The position numbers were made by a program, and so were the translations under genes. The notes beneath the pieces were generated by a model that was not told where the DNA came from, did no database searches, and saw only the letters and a program-made list of their open reading frames with translations. Of a stretch of 64,000 nt of DNA, positions 54,306 to 61,719 are shown piece after piece. The stretch spans positions 4,168,501-4,232,500 of the forward strand of contig NZ_CP041046.1 of the NCBI RefSeq assembly GCF_006385595.1, in the 5' to 3' direction. Position 1 is the first letter of the stretch. Every line of letters begins with the position of its first letter. This DNA is from Luteibacter pinisoli (GTDB lineage Bacteria > Pseudomonadota > Gammaproteobacteria > Xanthomonadales > Rhodanobacteraceae).

Positions 54306-55973
54306 TCAGGCGAATTCCGCCCATGCGTCGGCGTTTTCCGGCGCTTTCTTCTGGCCGAAACGCAGGTCGTGCACCGTGGGTTCGGCCACCACGACCGGCG
54401 CGCCGTCGTCGACGGTGAAGAACGCCACCTGTTCGCGCAGCGAGCCGGCCTGGTCTTGCATGGACTTCGCCGCGGCCGCGGCTTCTTCCACCAGGGCCGC
54501 ATTTTCCTGCGTTACCTGGTCGATCTGCGCGATGGCGATGTTCACCTGGTCGACACCCGCCGACTGCTCGGCGCTGGCAGCGGCAATCTCGGCCACGATG
54601 TCGGTCACCTTCGACACGCTGCTGACGATGTCACGCAAGGCGTTGGCGGAACGCTCGACCAGTTCCGCACCGGTCTCCACGCGCTCGCCGCTTTCCACGA
54701 TGAGTGCCTTGATCTCCTTCGACGCCGCGGCGCTGGACTGCGCCAGGCGACGCACCTCGCTGGCGACGACGGCGAAGCCACGACCCTGTTCGCCGGCACG
54801 CGCCGCTTCCACGGCCGCGTTCAGGGCGAGCAGGTTGGTCTGGAAGGCGATCTCGTCGATCATGCCGACGATGTCGGCGATGCGGCGGCTGGAGTCACCA
54901 ATGTCGCGCATCGCATCCATGGCTTTCGCCACCACGTCGCCGCCTTTCTCCGCTTCGCCACGGGCATGGCGTGAGAGGCGATCCGCGGCATTGGCGTTCT
55001 CGGCATTCTGTTTCACCGTCGCCGTCATCTCTTCCATCGACGCCGCGGTTTCTTCCAGGCTGGAGGCCTGTTCCTGCGTGCGATGCGAGAGGTCGTCATT
55101 ACCGCGCGCGATTTCGCCCGCGGTGGTCGACACCACGTGGGCGCCGGTCTGCACTTCGGCCACGATGGAGGCGAGCGTGCCGCGCATGCGTTCCAGTGCG
55201 CCAAGCAGGCTATCCGGCGTGAAATCGCTGGCGGCATCGTGGCGCAGGTCGCCGCCGGCGATGCGGCTGGCGATGGCCTGCGCATCACGCGGTTCGCCAC
55301 CGATGGTCGCGCGGATGCTGCGCATCGAGAACCAGACCACGAACAGCGCCAGCGCGGCGAGCACGGCCGACTTGGCCAGACCCTGCACCATCTGCGCCTG
55401 GAAAGCGGCGTCGATATCGGTGAAGTACGCACCGGAGACGAAATGCAGGTCCCACGGCTGGTACAGCGCGGAGTAGCTGATCTTGTCGCGCAGCTCCTTC
55501 GTCTTCGGCATCACCTGGGTGTAGCGGGTGAGGCCGTGACCATCCTTCGCGTCGGCTTCCTGCATGGCCACGTACTGATGGAACCCATGGCCGTCGGCAT
55601 CGTCGCGGATGTTCTTGCCGATCTCGTCGCTGCGCAGCGGATGCATGCGCATCGCCAGGCCGGAGTCGAAGGCGAAGACGTAGCCGGTGCCGTTGTCCCA
55701 GCGCATGGCTTCGATGTCACGCAACGCGGCGACGCGCGCTTCGACGTCGCTCATCTCGCCCTTGGCGGCGCGCGCATGCCAGGCGTCAGCGATGGAGCTC
55801 GCTGCGGACACGTGCTGCCCAAGGGTATTTTCCAGGCCGCGCATCTGCGCCGCGCGGCTTTCGATGCCGGCCATGACCGTCTGGCCCACGAGGCCAAGCA
55901 CGACGATCGTCATCACCATCCACACCCGCGTGTTCAGCGTGGTGCGTCCAAACCAGTTCATTACTGCCGACAT
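54306..55973 (-). CDS. Methyl-accepting chemotaxis protein with Cache sensor
   Basis: A 555-residue chemoreceptor. Membrane helices lie at about residues 15-35 and 195-215, flanking a periplasmic sCache_2-type domain ([38 protein letters not shown]). A short HAMP region follows, then the signalling domain, whose tip reads [20 protein letters not shown], flanked by Ala-rich heptads. The extreme C-terminus reads AWAEF plus one Ala, which fits the x-W-x-x-F tether that CheR and CheB bind. The ligand is unknown. A FliA-type promoter lies 43 bases upstream, placing it in the motility regulon. Confidence 0.93.
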   Translation of the reverse strand: MSAVMNWFGRTTLNTRVWMVMTIVVLGLVGQTVMAGIESRAAQMRGLENTLGQHVSAASSIADAWHARAAKGEMSDVEARVAALRDIEAMRWDNGTGYVFAFDSGLAMRMHPLRSDEIGKNIRDDADGHGFHQYVAMQEADAKDGHGLTRYTQVMPKTKELRDKISYSALYQPWDLHFVSGAYFTDIDAAFQAQMVQGLAKSAVLAALALFVVWFSMRSIRATIGGEPRDAQAIASRIAGGDLRHDAASDFTPDSLLGALERMRGTLASIVAEVQTGAHVVSTTAGEIARGNDDLSHRTQEQASSLEETAASMEEMTATVKQNAENANAADRLSRHARGEAEKGGDVVAKAMDAMRDIGDSSRRIADIVGMIDEIAFQTNLLALNAAVEAARAGEQGRGFAVVASEVRRLAQSSAAASKEIKALIVESGERVETGAELVERSANALRDIVSSVSKVTDIVAEIAAASAEQSAGVDQVNIAIAQIDQVTQENAALVEEAAAAAKSMQDQAGSLREQVAFFTVDDGAPVVVAEPTVHDLRFGQKKAPENADAWAEFA

Positions 55974-56015
55974 ACAACCTGCGCCCTCGGGATAAAGATG
56001 TCCCCCACGGACGCT

Positions 56016-56042
56016 TTATCGGCAAAAACCTGCGGCGCTTGA
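56016..56042 (-). promoter_or_regulatory. FliA (sigma28) promoter of the chemoreceptor gene
   Basis: On the minus strand TCAAGCGC is followed by 11 bases and then GCCGATAA, which is identical to the sigma28 -10 consensus. The -35 half matches TAAAG at 4 of 5 positions, and the spacing is the consensus 11. Transcription should start near 56009, about 36 bases before the ATG. Confidence 0.8.
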
Positions 56043-56077
56043 CGTCACTTATGTGACAGCGTTCACACCGGCCAGCC

Positions 56078-58624
56078 TCAGGGCAGGCTGAGACGATGCC
56101 GTCCGCTGCCCACGGCGAGCGCCTTGCGTCCTGGCAATCCCACCTCGGCCTCGGTGCCGACGGGAACGACGACCTCCGCTTCGACGTGGCCGTTCACCTT
56201 GCGCCAGGCCACGGAGGCCTCGCCGTAGGGGGTCATCACCGTGGCCGACGCATGGTCCAGCCACCCGGTGAGGGCGGGCTGCACCGCGAACCGGCGCCAG
56301 CCCGGGGCCAGCGGACGCAGTCCGGCCATGTCCTCGAACAGCCAGTCGTCCACCGTGCCGAGGAAGTAATGGCCGCGCGAGCGCGAGGCCAGCTTCCAGT
56401 GTTCCCACAGGCTGGTCGCGCCGTTGGCCCGCCAGAAACCCCAGCTGGGGAAGGTCACCTGGGTGGCGATGGCCCAGGCTTCGTCGGCGTGGCCGGTGGC
56501 GGTAAGCACGGGCAGGATCAGCTTTGTCGCCAGGGCGCCGGTGTCGAGGTGGTCGCCGCGAGCCTTCGCGTCGGCGGCCACCGAGGCGGCCACGCGTGCC
56601 CGGTCGGCGTCGGGAACGAGGCCGAAGCCGAGCGCCAGCAGGTTATGCGCCTGGCGATAGCCCTGGTCGCCTTCGCCGCGGTAGACACCCGCCGTGCGGT
56701 CGAGGAAGCGGACGTTGAAGGCGTCGCGGACCTTCCCAGCCATGGCATCGAAGCGTGCCGCGTCGGCGGTGTCGCCGCCCAGGCGCTGCATGTCGGCGAC
56801 GACGCGCTCCATCCGGTAGAGGTAGGCGGTCGCGGCCACCTTCTTGTCTTCGGGCGCATTTTCACCGGAAGGGTCGGTTTCCGGACTGACCCAGTCGCCC
56901 AGTTCGGTATCGTCGATGCCGCCCGGTGAATGGGCGTCTTCGCGGGCGACGAAGCGGGCGATGCCGTCGAGGTGTTCATCGATCGGCGCGCGATCGCCGG
57001 TGTGCATGTACAGCGCCCACGGCACGATGACGTACGCCGCATTCCACGTGGGCGCATGCACGTCGAGCGCCCATCCCGCGTTGGGCGCGGTGACGCGCGG
57101 CACGCCATCGCTGCCGCGGGTGTCGGCGATATCGCGCTCCCACTTGGTGAACAACGCCGCCGCATCGAAGTTGCGCAGGAACATGTCTACGCCCAGCATG
57201 CCGTCGCCGGTCCAGCCGTTTTTCTCGTACATGGGCGTATCCGTCGGGATGCCATGCAGGTTGTTGAGCATGGTGTCCACGGCGGCCTGGTGGATCCAGT
57301 TGAGCAGGTCGTTCGCGCTGTCGAAATGGCCGGTGACACCGACATCGGTGTGCACGACCGCCGCCTTCACCGCGGCGAGATCGGGACGCCCCGGCCAGCC
57401 ATCCACCTGCACGTAGCGGAAGCCCTTGTACGAGAAGCGCGGGTGCCACTGCGTACGGCCTCCGCGCAGCGTAAGGCGATCGGTCTGGAAGCCGGCCTTG
57501 AAGTAGTGGTGTTCGTCGCGCGCGTCGACCATGCCGTCGGGCAGCAGCTTTTCGCCGTAGTGCGCGGTGATCGTCGTGCCCGCGGGCCCCTGTACGTCGA
57601 AATCCGCCCAGCCGGCGATGACGCGCGGAAAGGCGAAAACGAAGGTGCCCGGCTTGGGCTCGGTCACCTCGGTGGCAGCGAGCGTGTCGGTCACGCGGAT
57701 CGGCTGTTCCATCTGCGCCACGAGCTGGCCTGGCGGTGCGGGAAGCACGGCGGCCGCGTTCCACTGCGACGGCGCCGCGGCGCGTGCGTCGTACACCTCG
57801 CCACCGTAGAGGTCGTCCAGTCGCGTCGGGCCGTCGGCCTGCTGCCAGGACGTGTCGGTGGGAATGCGCGCCACGCGGCCATCGGCGTAGCGGATGACGA
57901 GCAGCGCCCGCACGCGCGGCTGGCCGTGCCACGGCGCGCGCTCCCAATGCCATACGTTGGTGTTGGTCATGCCGTAGAACCCGCGGCCGAGTTCGGCGCC
58001 GAGTTCGTGGTCACCCGGCGTGAGCGGGACATCGGTGGTGACGACTTCCACGCGCTTCGTGTAGTCGGTAAAGCCTGGCGACAGCACGGCGTCGCTGACG
58101 GGGCGCCCATCCACGCTCATATCGGCATAGCCACCGGCGGCCACGTATAGCGTGGCGCGCGACACGGCGCCGTCCACATGGAAGCGTCGCCGCAGCAACG
58201 GGGCCGGCAGGCTCGCGGCATCGGCCTTGCCGATCCACTGCGCGCCAGCCCAGCCCGAGGCATCCAGGGCCGTGCCGAACACCGAGGTGGCACTCGCGTC
58301 GCCTTCGGACGTATGGACATCCACCTGCCACTGGTAGCGGCTGCCCGGGGCCAGCGCCGGGCCGGCGTAGGCCACGTCGAACGACTGCGCCGAACGCACC
58401 TCGCCGCTGTCCCACACCGGCTTGCCCTCCTGGCTGACGCGAAGGCGATAGCCCTGCTGGACGGTGCCGTTCTTTTCGGCATGGATGACCCAGGCGAAAC
58501 GCGGTTTGGCCGTATCCACGTAGAGCGGCGCATCAACGCGTTCCATGCGCAGCCGCTCAAGGTGGGCGGCATGGGCGAACGAGGGGGCGAGCAACAGGGC
58601 GAGGCAGAGGGCGCGTGGCGGCAA
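56078..58624 (-). CDS. GH78 alpha-L-rhamnosidase
   Basis: An 848-residue exported glycoside hydrolase family 78 enzyme. A signal peptide (PPRALCLALLLAPSFAHA) leads into a fibronectin-like domain (RLRMERVDAPLYVDTAKPRFAW), then rhamnosidase N-terminal beta domains. The (alpha/alpha)6 barrel follows, with the catalytic-region motif TDTPMYEKNGWTGDGMLG, where family acids Glu and Asp occur, and a C-terminal beta domain. It should release rhamnose from plant or microbial glycans in the periplasm or outside. I start at TTG 58624, which gives an ideal signal peptide. A GTG start upstream is an alternative, as no ATG fits. It diverges from the DUF2501 gene. Confidence 0.85.
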   Translation of the reverse strand: MPPRALCLALLLAPSFAHAAHLERLRMERVDAPLYVDTAKPRFAWVIHAEKNGTVQQGYRLRVSQEGKPVWDSGEVRSAQSFDVAYAGPALAPGSRYQWQVDVHTSEGDASATSVFGTALDASGWAGAQWIGKADAASLPAPLLRRRFHVDGAVSRATLYVAAGGYADMSVDGRPVSDAVLSPGFTDYTKRVEVVTTDVPLTPGDHELGAELGRGFYGMTNTNVWHWERAPWHGQPRVRALLVIRYADGRVARIPTDTSWQQADGPTRLDDLYGGEVYDARAAAPSQWNAAAVLPAPPGQLVAQMEQPIRVTDTLAATEVTEPKPGTFVFAFPRVIAGWADFDVQGPAGTTITAHYGEKLLPDGMVDARDEHHYFKAGFQTDRLTLRGGRTQWHPRFSYKGFRYVQVDGWPGRPDLAAVKAAVVHTDVGVTGHFDSANDLLNWIHQAAVDTMLNNLHGIPTDTPMYEKNGWTGDGMLGVDMFLRNFDAAALFTKWERDIADTRGSDGVPRVTAPNAGWALDVHAPTWNAAYVIVPWALYMHTGDRAPIDEHLDGIARFVAREDAHSPGGIDDTELGDWVSPETDPSGENAPEDKKVAATAYLYRMERVVADMQRLGGDTADAARFDAMAGKVRDAFNVRFLDRTAGVYRGEGDQGYRQAHNLLALGFGLVPDADRARVAASVAADAKARGDHLDTGALATKLILPVLTATGHADEAWAIATQVTFPSWGFWRANGATSLWEHWKLASRSRGHYFLGTVDDWLFEDMAGLRPLAPGWRRFAVQPALTGWLDHASATVMTPYGEASVAWRKVNGHVEAEVVVPVGTEAEVGLPGRKALAVGSGRHRLSLP

Positions 58625-58665
58625 GGCGTCGAATCCCGGGAGGCAGTCATCAACCGCCGAGCATA

Positions 58666-58694
58666 CCCGCACACATCGTTCTAACGTGTGCGGG
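58666..58694. promoter_or_regulatory. Perfect inverted repeat between rhamnosidase and DUF2501 genes
   Basis: CCCGCACAC and GTGTGCGGG are perfect 9-base arms with an 11-base spacer (ATCGTTCTAAC). The element lies 41 bases from both divergent starts, in the place expected for a shared operator. The spacing of arm centres is about two helical turns, which suits a dimeric regulator. It could also form a hairpin in either transcript. Confidence 0.5.
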
Positions 58695-58734
58695 TCTACA
58701 CAGTACCCACCCCAAGCCAACCGGAGCCACCGTC

Positions 58735-59181
58735 ATGAAGACCTCCTTCGCCGGCCTCGCCCTGGGCCTTGCCCTGGCCAGTACCGCGGCCTACGCCGGA
58801 CAACTCGACAAACTGGGCGGCCTCATGGGCGGCAGCGGCAGCAGCCTCACGGCGGGAAGCGCGGGCAACGCCGCCGGCATCATCCAGTACTGCATCAGCA
58901 ACAACTATCTCGGCGGCAGTTCGGGCGCGTCGGGCGTGAAAGACAAGCTGCTGGGCAGTCTCTCCGGTAACACGTCCGCACCCGAGCCCACCCAGGACAA
59001 GGGCTACCTGGCGGGCGCCAAGGGGCTGCTCACCGGCAGCAACGGCAAGACCACGACCGACCTGAACCAGCTGGGCGGCATCGGTGGGAGCGGCGGCGGC
59101 ACGGACGACATGAAGGCCAAGCTGGTGCACAAGGCCTGCGACGCCGTGCTCAAGCAGGGCAAGAAGATGGCCGGGATGTAA
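58735..59181 (+). CDS. DUF2501 family secreted protein (YjjA-like)
   Basis: A 148-residue exported protein: signal peptide MKTSFAGLALGLALASTAAYA, then a Gly/Ser-rich mature part. It has the DUF2501 hallmark AGIIQYCISNNYL and C-terminal KLVHKACDAVLKQGKK, giving two Cys likely bonded to each other. It resembles E. coli YjjA. Function is unknown; the family is often highly expressed and periplasmic. GGAG precedes the ATG. Confidence 0.88.
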   Translation: MKTSFAGLALGLALASTAAYAGQLDKLGGLMGGSGSSLTAGSAGNAAGIIQYCISNNYLGGSSGASGVKDKLLGSLSGNTSAPEPTQDKGYLAGAKGLLTGSNGKTTTDLNQLGGIGGSGGGTDDMKAKLVHKACDAVLKQGKKMAGM

Positions 59182-59199
59182 CCTGGGCGCGGATGTAAC

Positions 59200-61146
59200 T
59201 CAGGCGCGCGTGATGCGCCCAAGCGCTTCGGTGAGATCCGCCACGCCATAGGGCTTCACGATCACTGCGGTGCGCGCATCACGCACCACGCCGTTGGCGT
59301 TCTGGTCGCCAGTGGCGAACAGCACCGGCAGGTCCGGCTGGGCCTCGCGCATGCGCGAGGCCACGTCCACGCCGTTCATGCCTGGCAGGCCCACGTCGGC
59401 AAGCAGCACGTCGATGTTTTCGCTGCCGTGCAGGCGGATGGCTTCGTTGCCGTCGCCCGCCTCGAACACCGTATGCCCACGGCTCTCCAGCATCTCGGCG
59501 ATGCTCATGCGGATCAGGGCGTCGTCTTCCACCACCAGCACGCGCAATGACGGTGCCGCTGCCGGTGCGGTACTGGCCGGCGGCGGCAGGCGCGTGGGCG
59601 CCATCGCAGGGACCAGCACGCGGGCGGCGAGGATCTGGCGGACTTTGCGCGCCAGCGCCTCCCGGGTATAGGGCTTGCTGAGCAGCTCCACGCCTTCATC
59701 GAGGCGGCCGCCATGCACGATGGCGTTCTCGGTGTAGCCGGAGGTGAACAGCACCGCCATGCCGGGCTGGCGTTCCACGGCCTTGCGCGCGAGCTCGGGG
59801 CTGCGCAGGGGGCCGGGCATCACCACGTCGGTAAACAGCAGGTCGATGGCGATGCCGCTGTCGATGATGGACAGCGCGCTTTCCGCGTCGCGCGCCTTCA
59901 GCACGCGATAGCCGAGGTCGGCCAGCAGGCCCACCACGGTCTCGCGCACTTCGTCGTCATCCTCGGCCACCAGCACGGTTTCGTCGCCGCCGCGCACGCC
60001 GCCTTCGTCGAGATCGACAAGACGGTCTTCGCTCTGCGCCGAGCGGGGCAGGTAGATCTTCACGGTAGTGCCGTGGCCGGCCTCGCTGTAAATCTTCACG
60101 TGGCCGCCGGACTGCTTCACGAAGCCGTAGACCATGGACAGGCCCAGGCCGGTGCCCTGGCCCTCCGGCTTGGTGGTGAAGAACGGTTCGAACACGTGCG
60201 CCAGCACATCCGGCGCAATGCCCGTGCCGGTGTCGGTCACCGCCAGCATCACGTACTGGCCCGGCTTCAGGTCACCGTGGGCCTTGGCATAGGCCTCATC
60301 GAGCTGGGTGTTGCCGGCCTCGATGGTGAGCTTGCCCTGGGCACCCATCGCGTCGCGCGCGTTGATGGCCAGGTTGAGCAGCGCGTTTTCCACGTTGCCC
60401 ACGTCCACCAGGGTGTTCCACAGGCCGCCGGCGATGACGGTTTCCACCTCGATCGCCTCGCCCAGGGCGCGGCGCAGAAGGTCGTCCATCTCGCGCACGA
60501 AGCGGCCGATGTTCACCACCTTGGGGGCGAGCGGCTGGCGCCGGCCAAAGGCGAGCAGCTGGGCGGCCAGCTTTGAGCCGCGGGTGACGCCGGCCATCGC
60601 ATTGGCCACGCGCCGCTCGGCGCGGGCGTTGCCGCGCACGTCGGTGGCCAGCAGCTGCAGGTTGCCGCTGATGACCTGCAAGAGGTTGTTGAAATCGTGG
60701 GCCACGCCGCCGGTGAGCTTGCCGATGGCGTCCATCTTCTGCGCCTGGCGCATCTGGTCCTGGGTGATGTCCATCGGGCCCTGGCCACCGGGGCTCATCC
60801 ACGCCTTGTCGTCGCTGGCCGGGCGCCAGGTCGCCAGCACCACGCCCTCGCCGACCGCGGAGACACTCCATGTTTCCAGGGCGAGGCGCCAGAGCAGGCC
60901 GTCGATCGCCGTCAGTTCGAGGTCGCGCACGCCCCGGGCGCCGATCGTCGGCAGCAGGGACTCCAGGGTGGTGCGTCCGGCCGGATCCCACAGCGACAGG
61001 AACGCGGCCCCGCGCAGGCGGGCCCTGGCCCACGCATTCGCGTACAGCGTCTCGCCGGCGGGCGACAACGCCACCAAGCCGAAGGGCACCGCATCAAGCG
61101 ATTGATTGAGCAGTGCATGGTCCTGCAACGCGAACGGAGATGGCAT
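59200..61146 (-). CDS. Hybrid histidine kinase with two receiver domains
   Basis: A 648-residue soluble kinase without membrane helices. A PAS-like domain spans about residues 12-115, followed by the dimerisation helix with phospho-acceptor His150 (GKLTGGVAHDFNNLLQVI). The HATPase domain has NLAINARDAMG, DTGTGIAPDVLAHVFEPFFTTK and GTGLGLSMVYGFV. A first receiver follows (DLLFTDVVMPG, truncated-looking after MPGPLRSPEL), then a proline-rich linker and a second receiver (VLVVEDDALIRMSI, LLADVGLPGMNGVD). This architecture is common in phytochrome-less Xanthomonadales signalling proteins. No output domain or partner regulator is adjacent. Confidence 0.92.
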   Translation of the reverse strand: MPSPFALQDHALLNQSLDAVPFGLVALSPAGETLYANAWARARLRGAAFLSLWDPAGRTTLESLLPTIGARGVRDLELTAIDGLLWRLALETWSVSAVGEGVVLATWRPASDDKAWMSPGGQGPMDITQDQMRQAQKMDAIGKLTGGVAHDFNNLLQVISGNLQLLATDVRGNARAERRVANAMAGVTRGSKLAAQLLAFGRRQPLAPKVVNIGRFVREMDDLLRRALGEAIEVETVIAGGLWNTLVDVGNVENALLNLAINARDAMGAQGKLTIEAGNTQLDEAYAKAHGDLKPGQYVMLAVTDTGTGIAPDVLAHVFEPFFTTKPEGQGTGLGLSMVYGFVKQSGGHVKIYSEAGHGTTVKIYLPRSAQSEDRLVDLDEGGVRGGDETVLVAEDDDEVRETVVGLLADLGYRVLKARDAESALSIIDSGIAIDLLFTDVVMPGPLRSPELARKAVERQPGMAVLFTSGYTENAIVHGGRLDEGVELLSKPYTREALARKVRQILAARVLVPAMAPTRLPPPASTAPAAAPSLRVLVVEDDALIRMSIAEMLESRGHTVFEAGDGNEAIRLHGSENIDVLLADVGLPGMNGVDVASRMREAQPDLPVLFATGDQNANGVVRDARTAVIVKPYGVADLTEALGRITRA

Positions 61147-61312
61147 GGGACCGGGCTGCCCTGGGTGTCTGTATGGGATGGGGGCGGAATCTTATCGTCG
61201 GGCCATGGGGCCTTGGGTGTAGGGGATCTTCACATGCCCGCACGGCCGTTCAGGCAAGCCCCACGGGCGCGCGGATTGCAACTCATTGAGTTACCAAGTG
61301 CATTGGCACTTT
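61147..61312. other. Interval between hybrid kinase and nrdA control region
   Basis: About 165 bases hold the promoter side of the kinase gene and the upstream part of the nrdA promoter. A CTCATTGAGTTACC segment and GTGCATTGGCAC (61298-61309), a 12-base near-palindrome, are visible just before the first NrdR box. I see no gene. Confidence 0.4.
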
Positions 61313-61360
61313 ACCCTATATCTTGTGTTGACCTGCCCTGCCCTCGCCTATATCGTGTGT
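61313..61360 (+). promoter_or_regulatory. Tandem NrdR boxes and promoter of nrdA
   Basis: ACCCTATATCTTGTGT (61313-61328) matches the NrdR box ACACWATATATWGTGT at 14 of 16 positions. A second, weaker copy CGCCTATATCGTGTGT (61345-61360) matches at 11. Their centres are 32 bases apart, about three helical turns, which is the phased arrangement seen for NrdR. Between and over them lie TTGACC (61328) and TATATC/TATCGT as -35 and -10. Binding of NrdR with dATP would block this promoter. Confidence 0.75.
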
Positions 61361-61364
61361 CCCG

Positions 61365-61550
61365 TTGGTGTCCGAGGCGGCGCGACTGCCCGTCGGACTT
61401 AATAGGGAATCCGGTGTAAATCCGGAACTGCCCCGCAGCGGTAAGTGGAAACGATCCCGTTCAATGCACTGGCCCCCAAAGGCTGGGAAGCGACGGGTAG
61501 GCGAGGCGGCACGGCCGCAAACGTCCACGAAGTCCGAAGACCTGCCAGCA
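61365..61550 (+). promoter_or_regulatory. Cobalamin riboswitch upstream of nrdA
   Basis: The leader carries the B12 element in order: TTAATAGGGAATCCGGTG, TAAATCCGGAACTGCCCCGC, GGTAAG, a B12-box-like GCACTGG, GCTGGGAAGCG, and GTCCGAAGACCTGCC. It starts almost at the predicted transcription start and ends about 170 bases before nrdA. The gap contains further hairpins that can act as expression platform. High cobalamin should lower nrdA expression. Confidence 0.93.
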
Positions 61551-61719
61551 GCCGTGGCCCAAGCAGCCCGGTTTGTAGTGACGGCTTCCGCGGGGAAGCA
61601 CGTCGCGGACCGAAGCCCCGTTGCGCGGCTTCGTCCCCGGCTTTCCCGTTGCGCCCCACTGCGTCGAGACCCGTGCGAGGGAGCGGGCGACTGGACCTAG
61701 GCCCTGGGGCACGCCAAGC

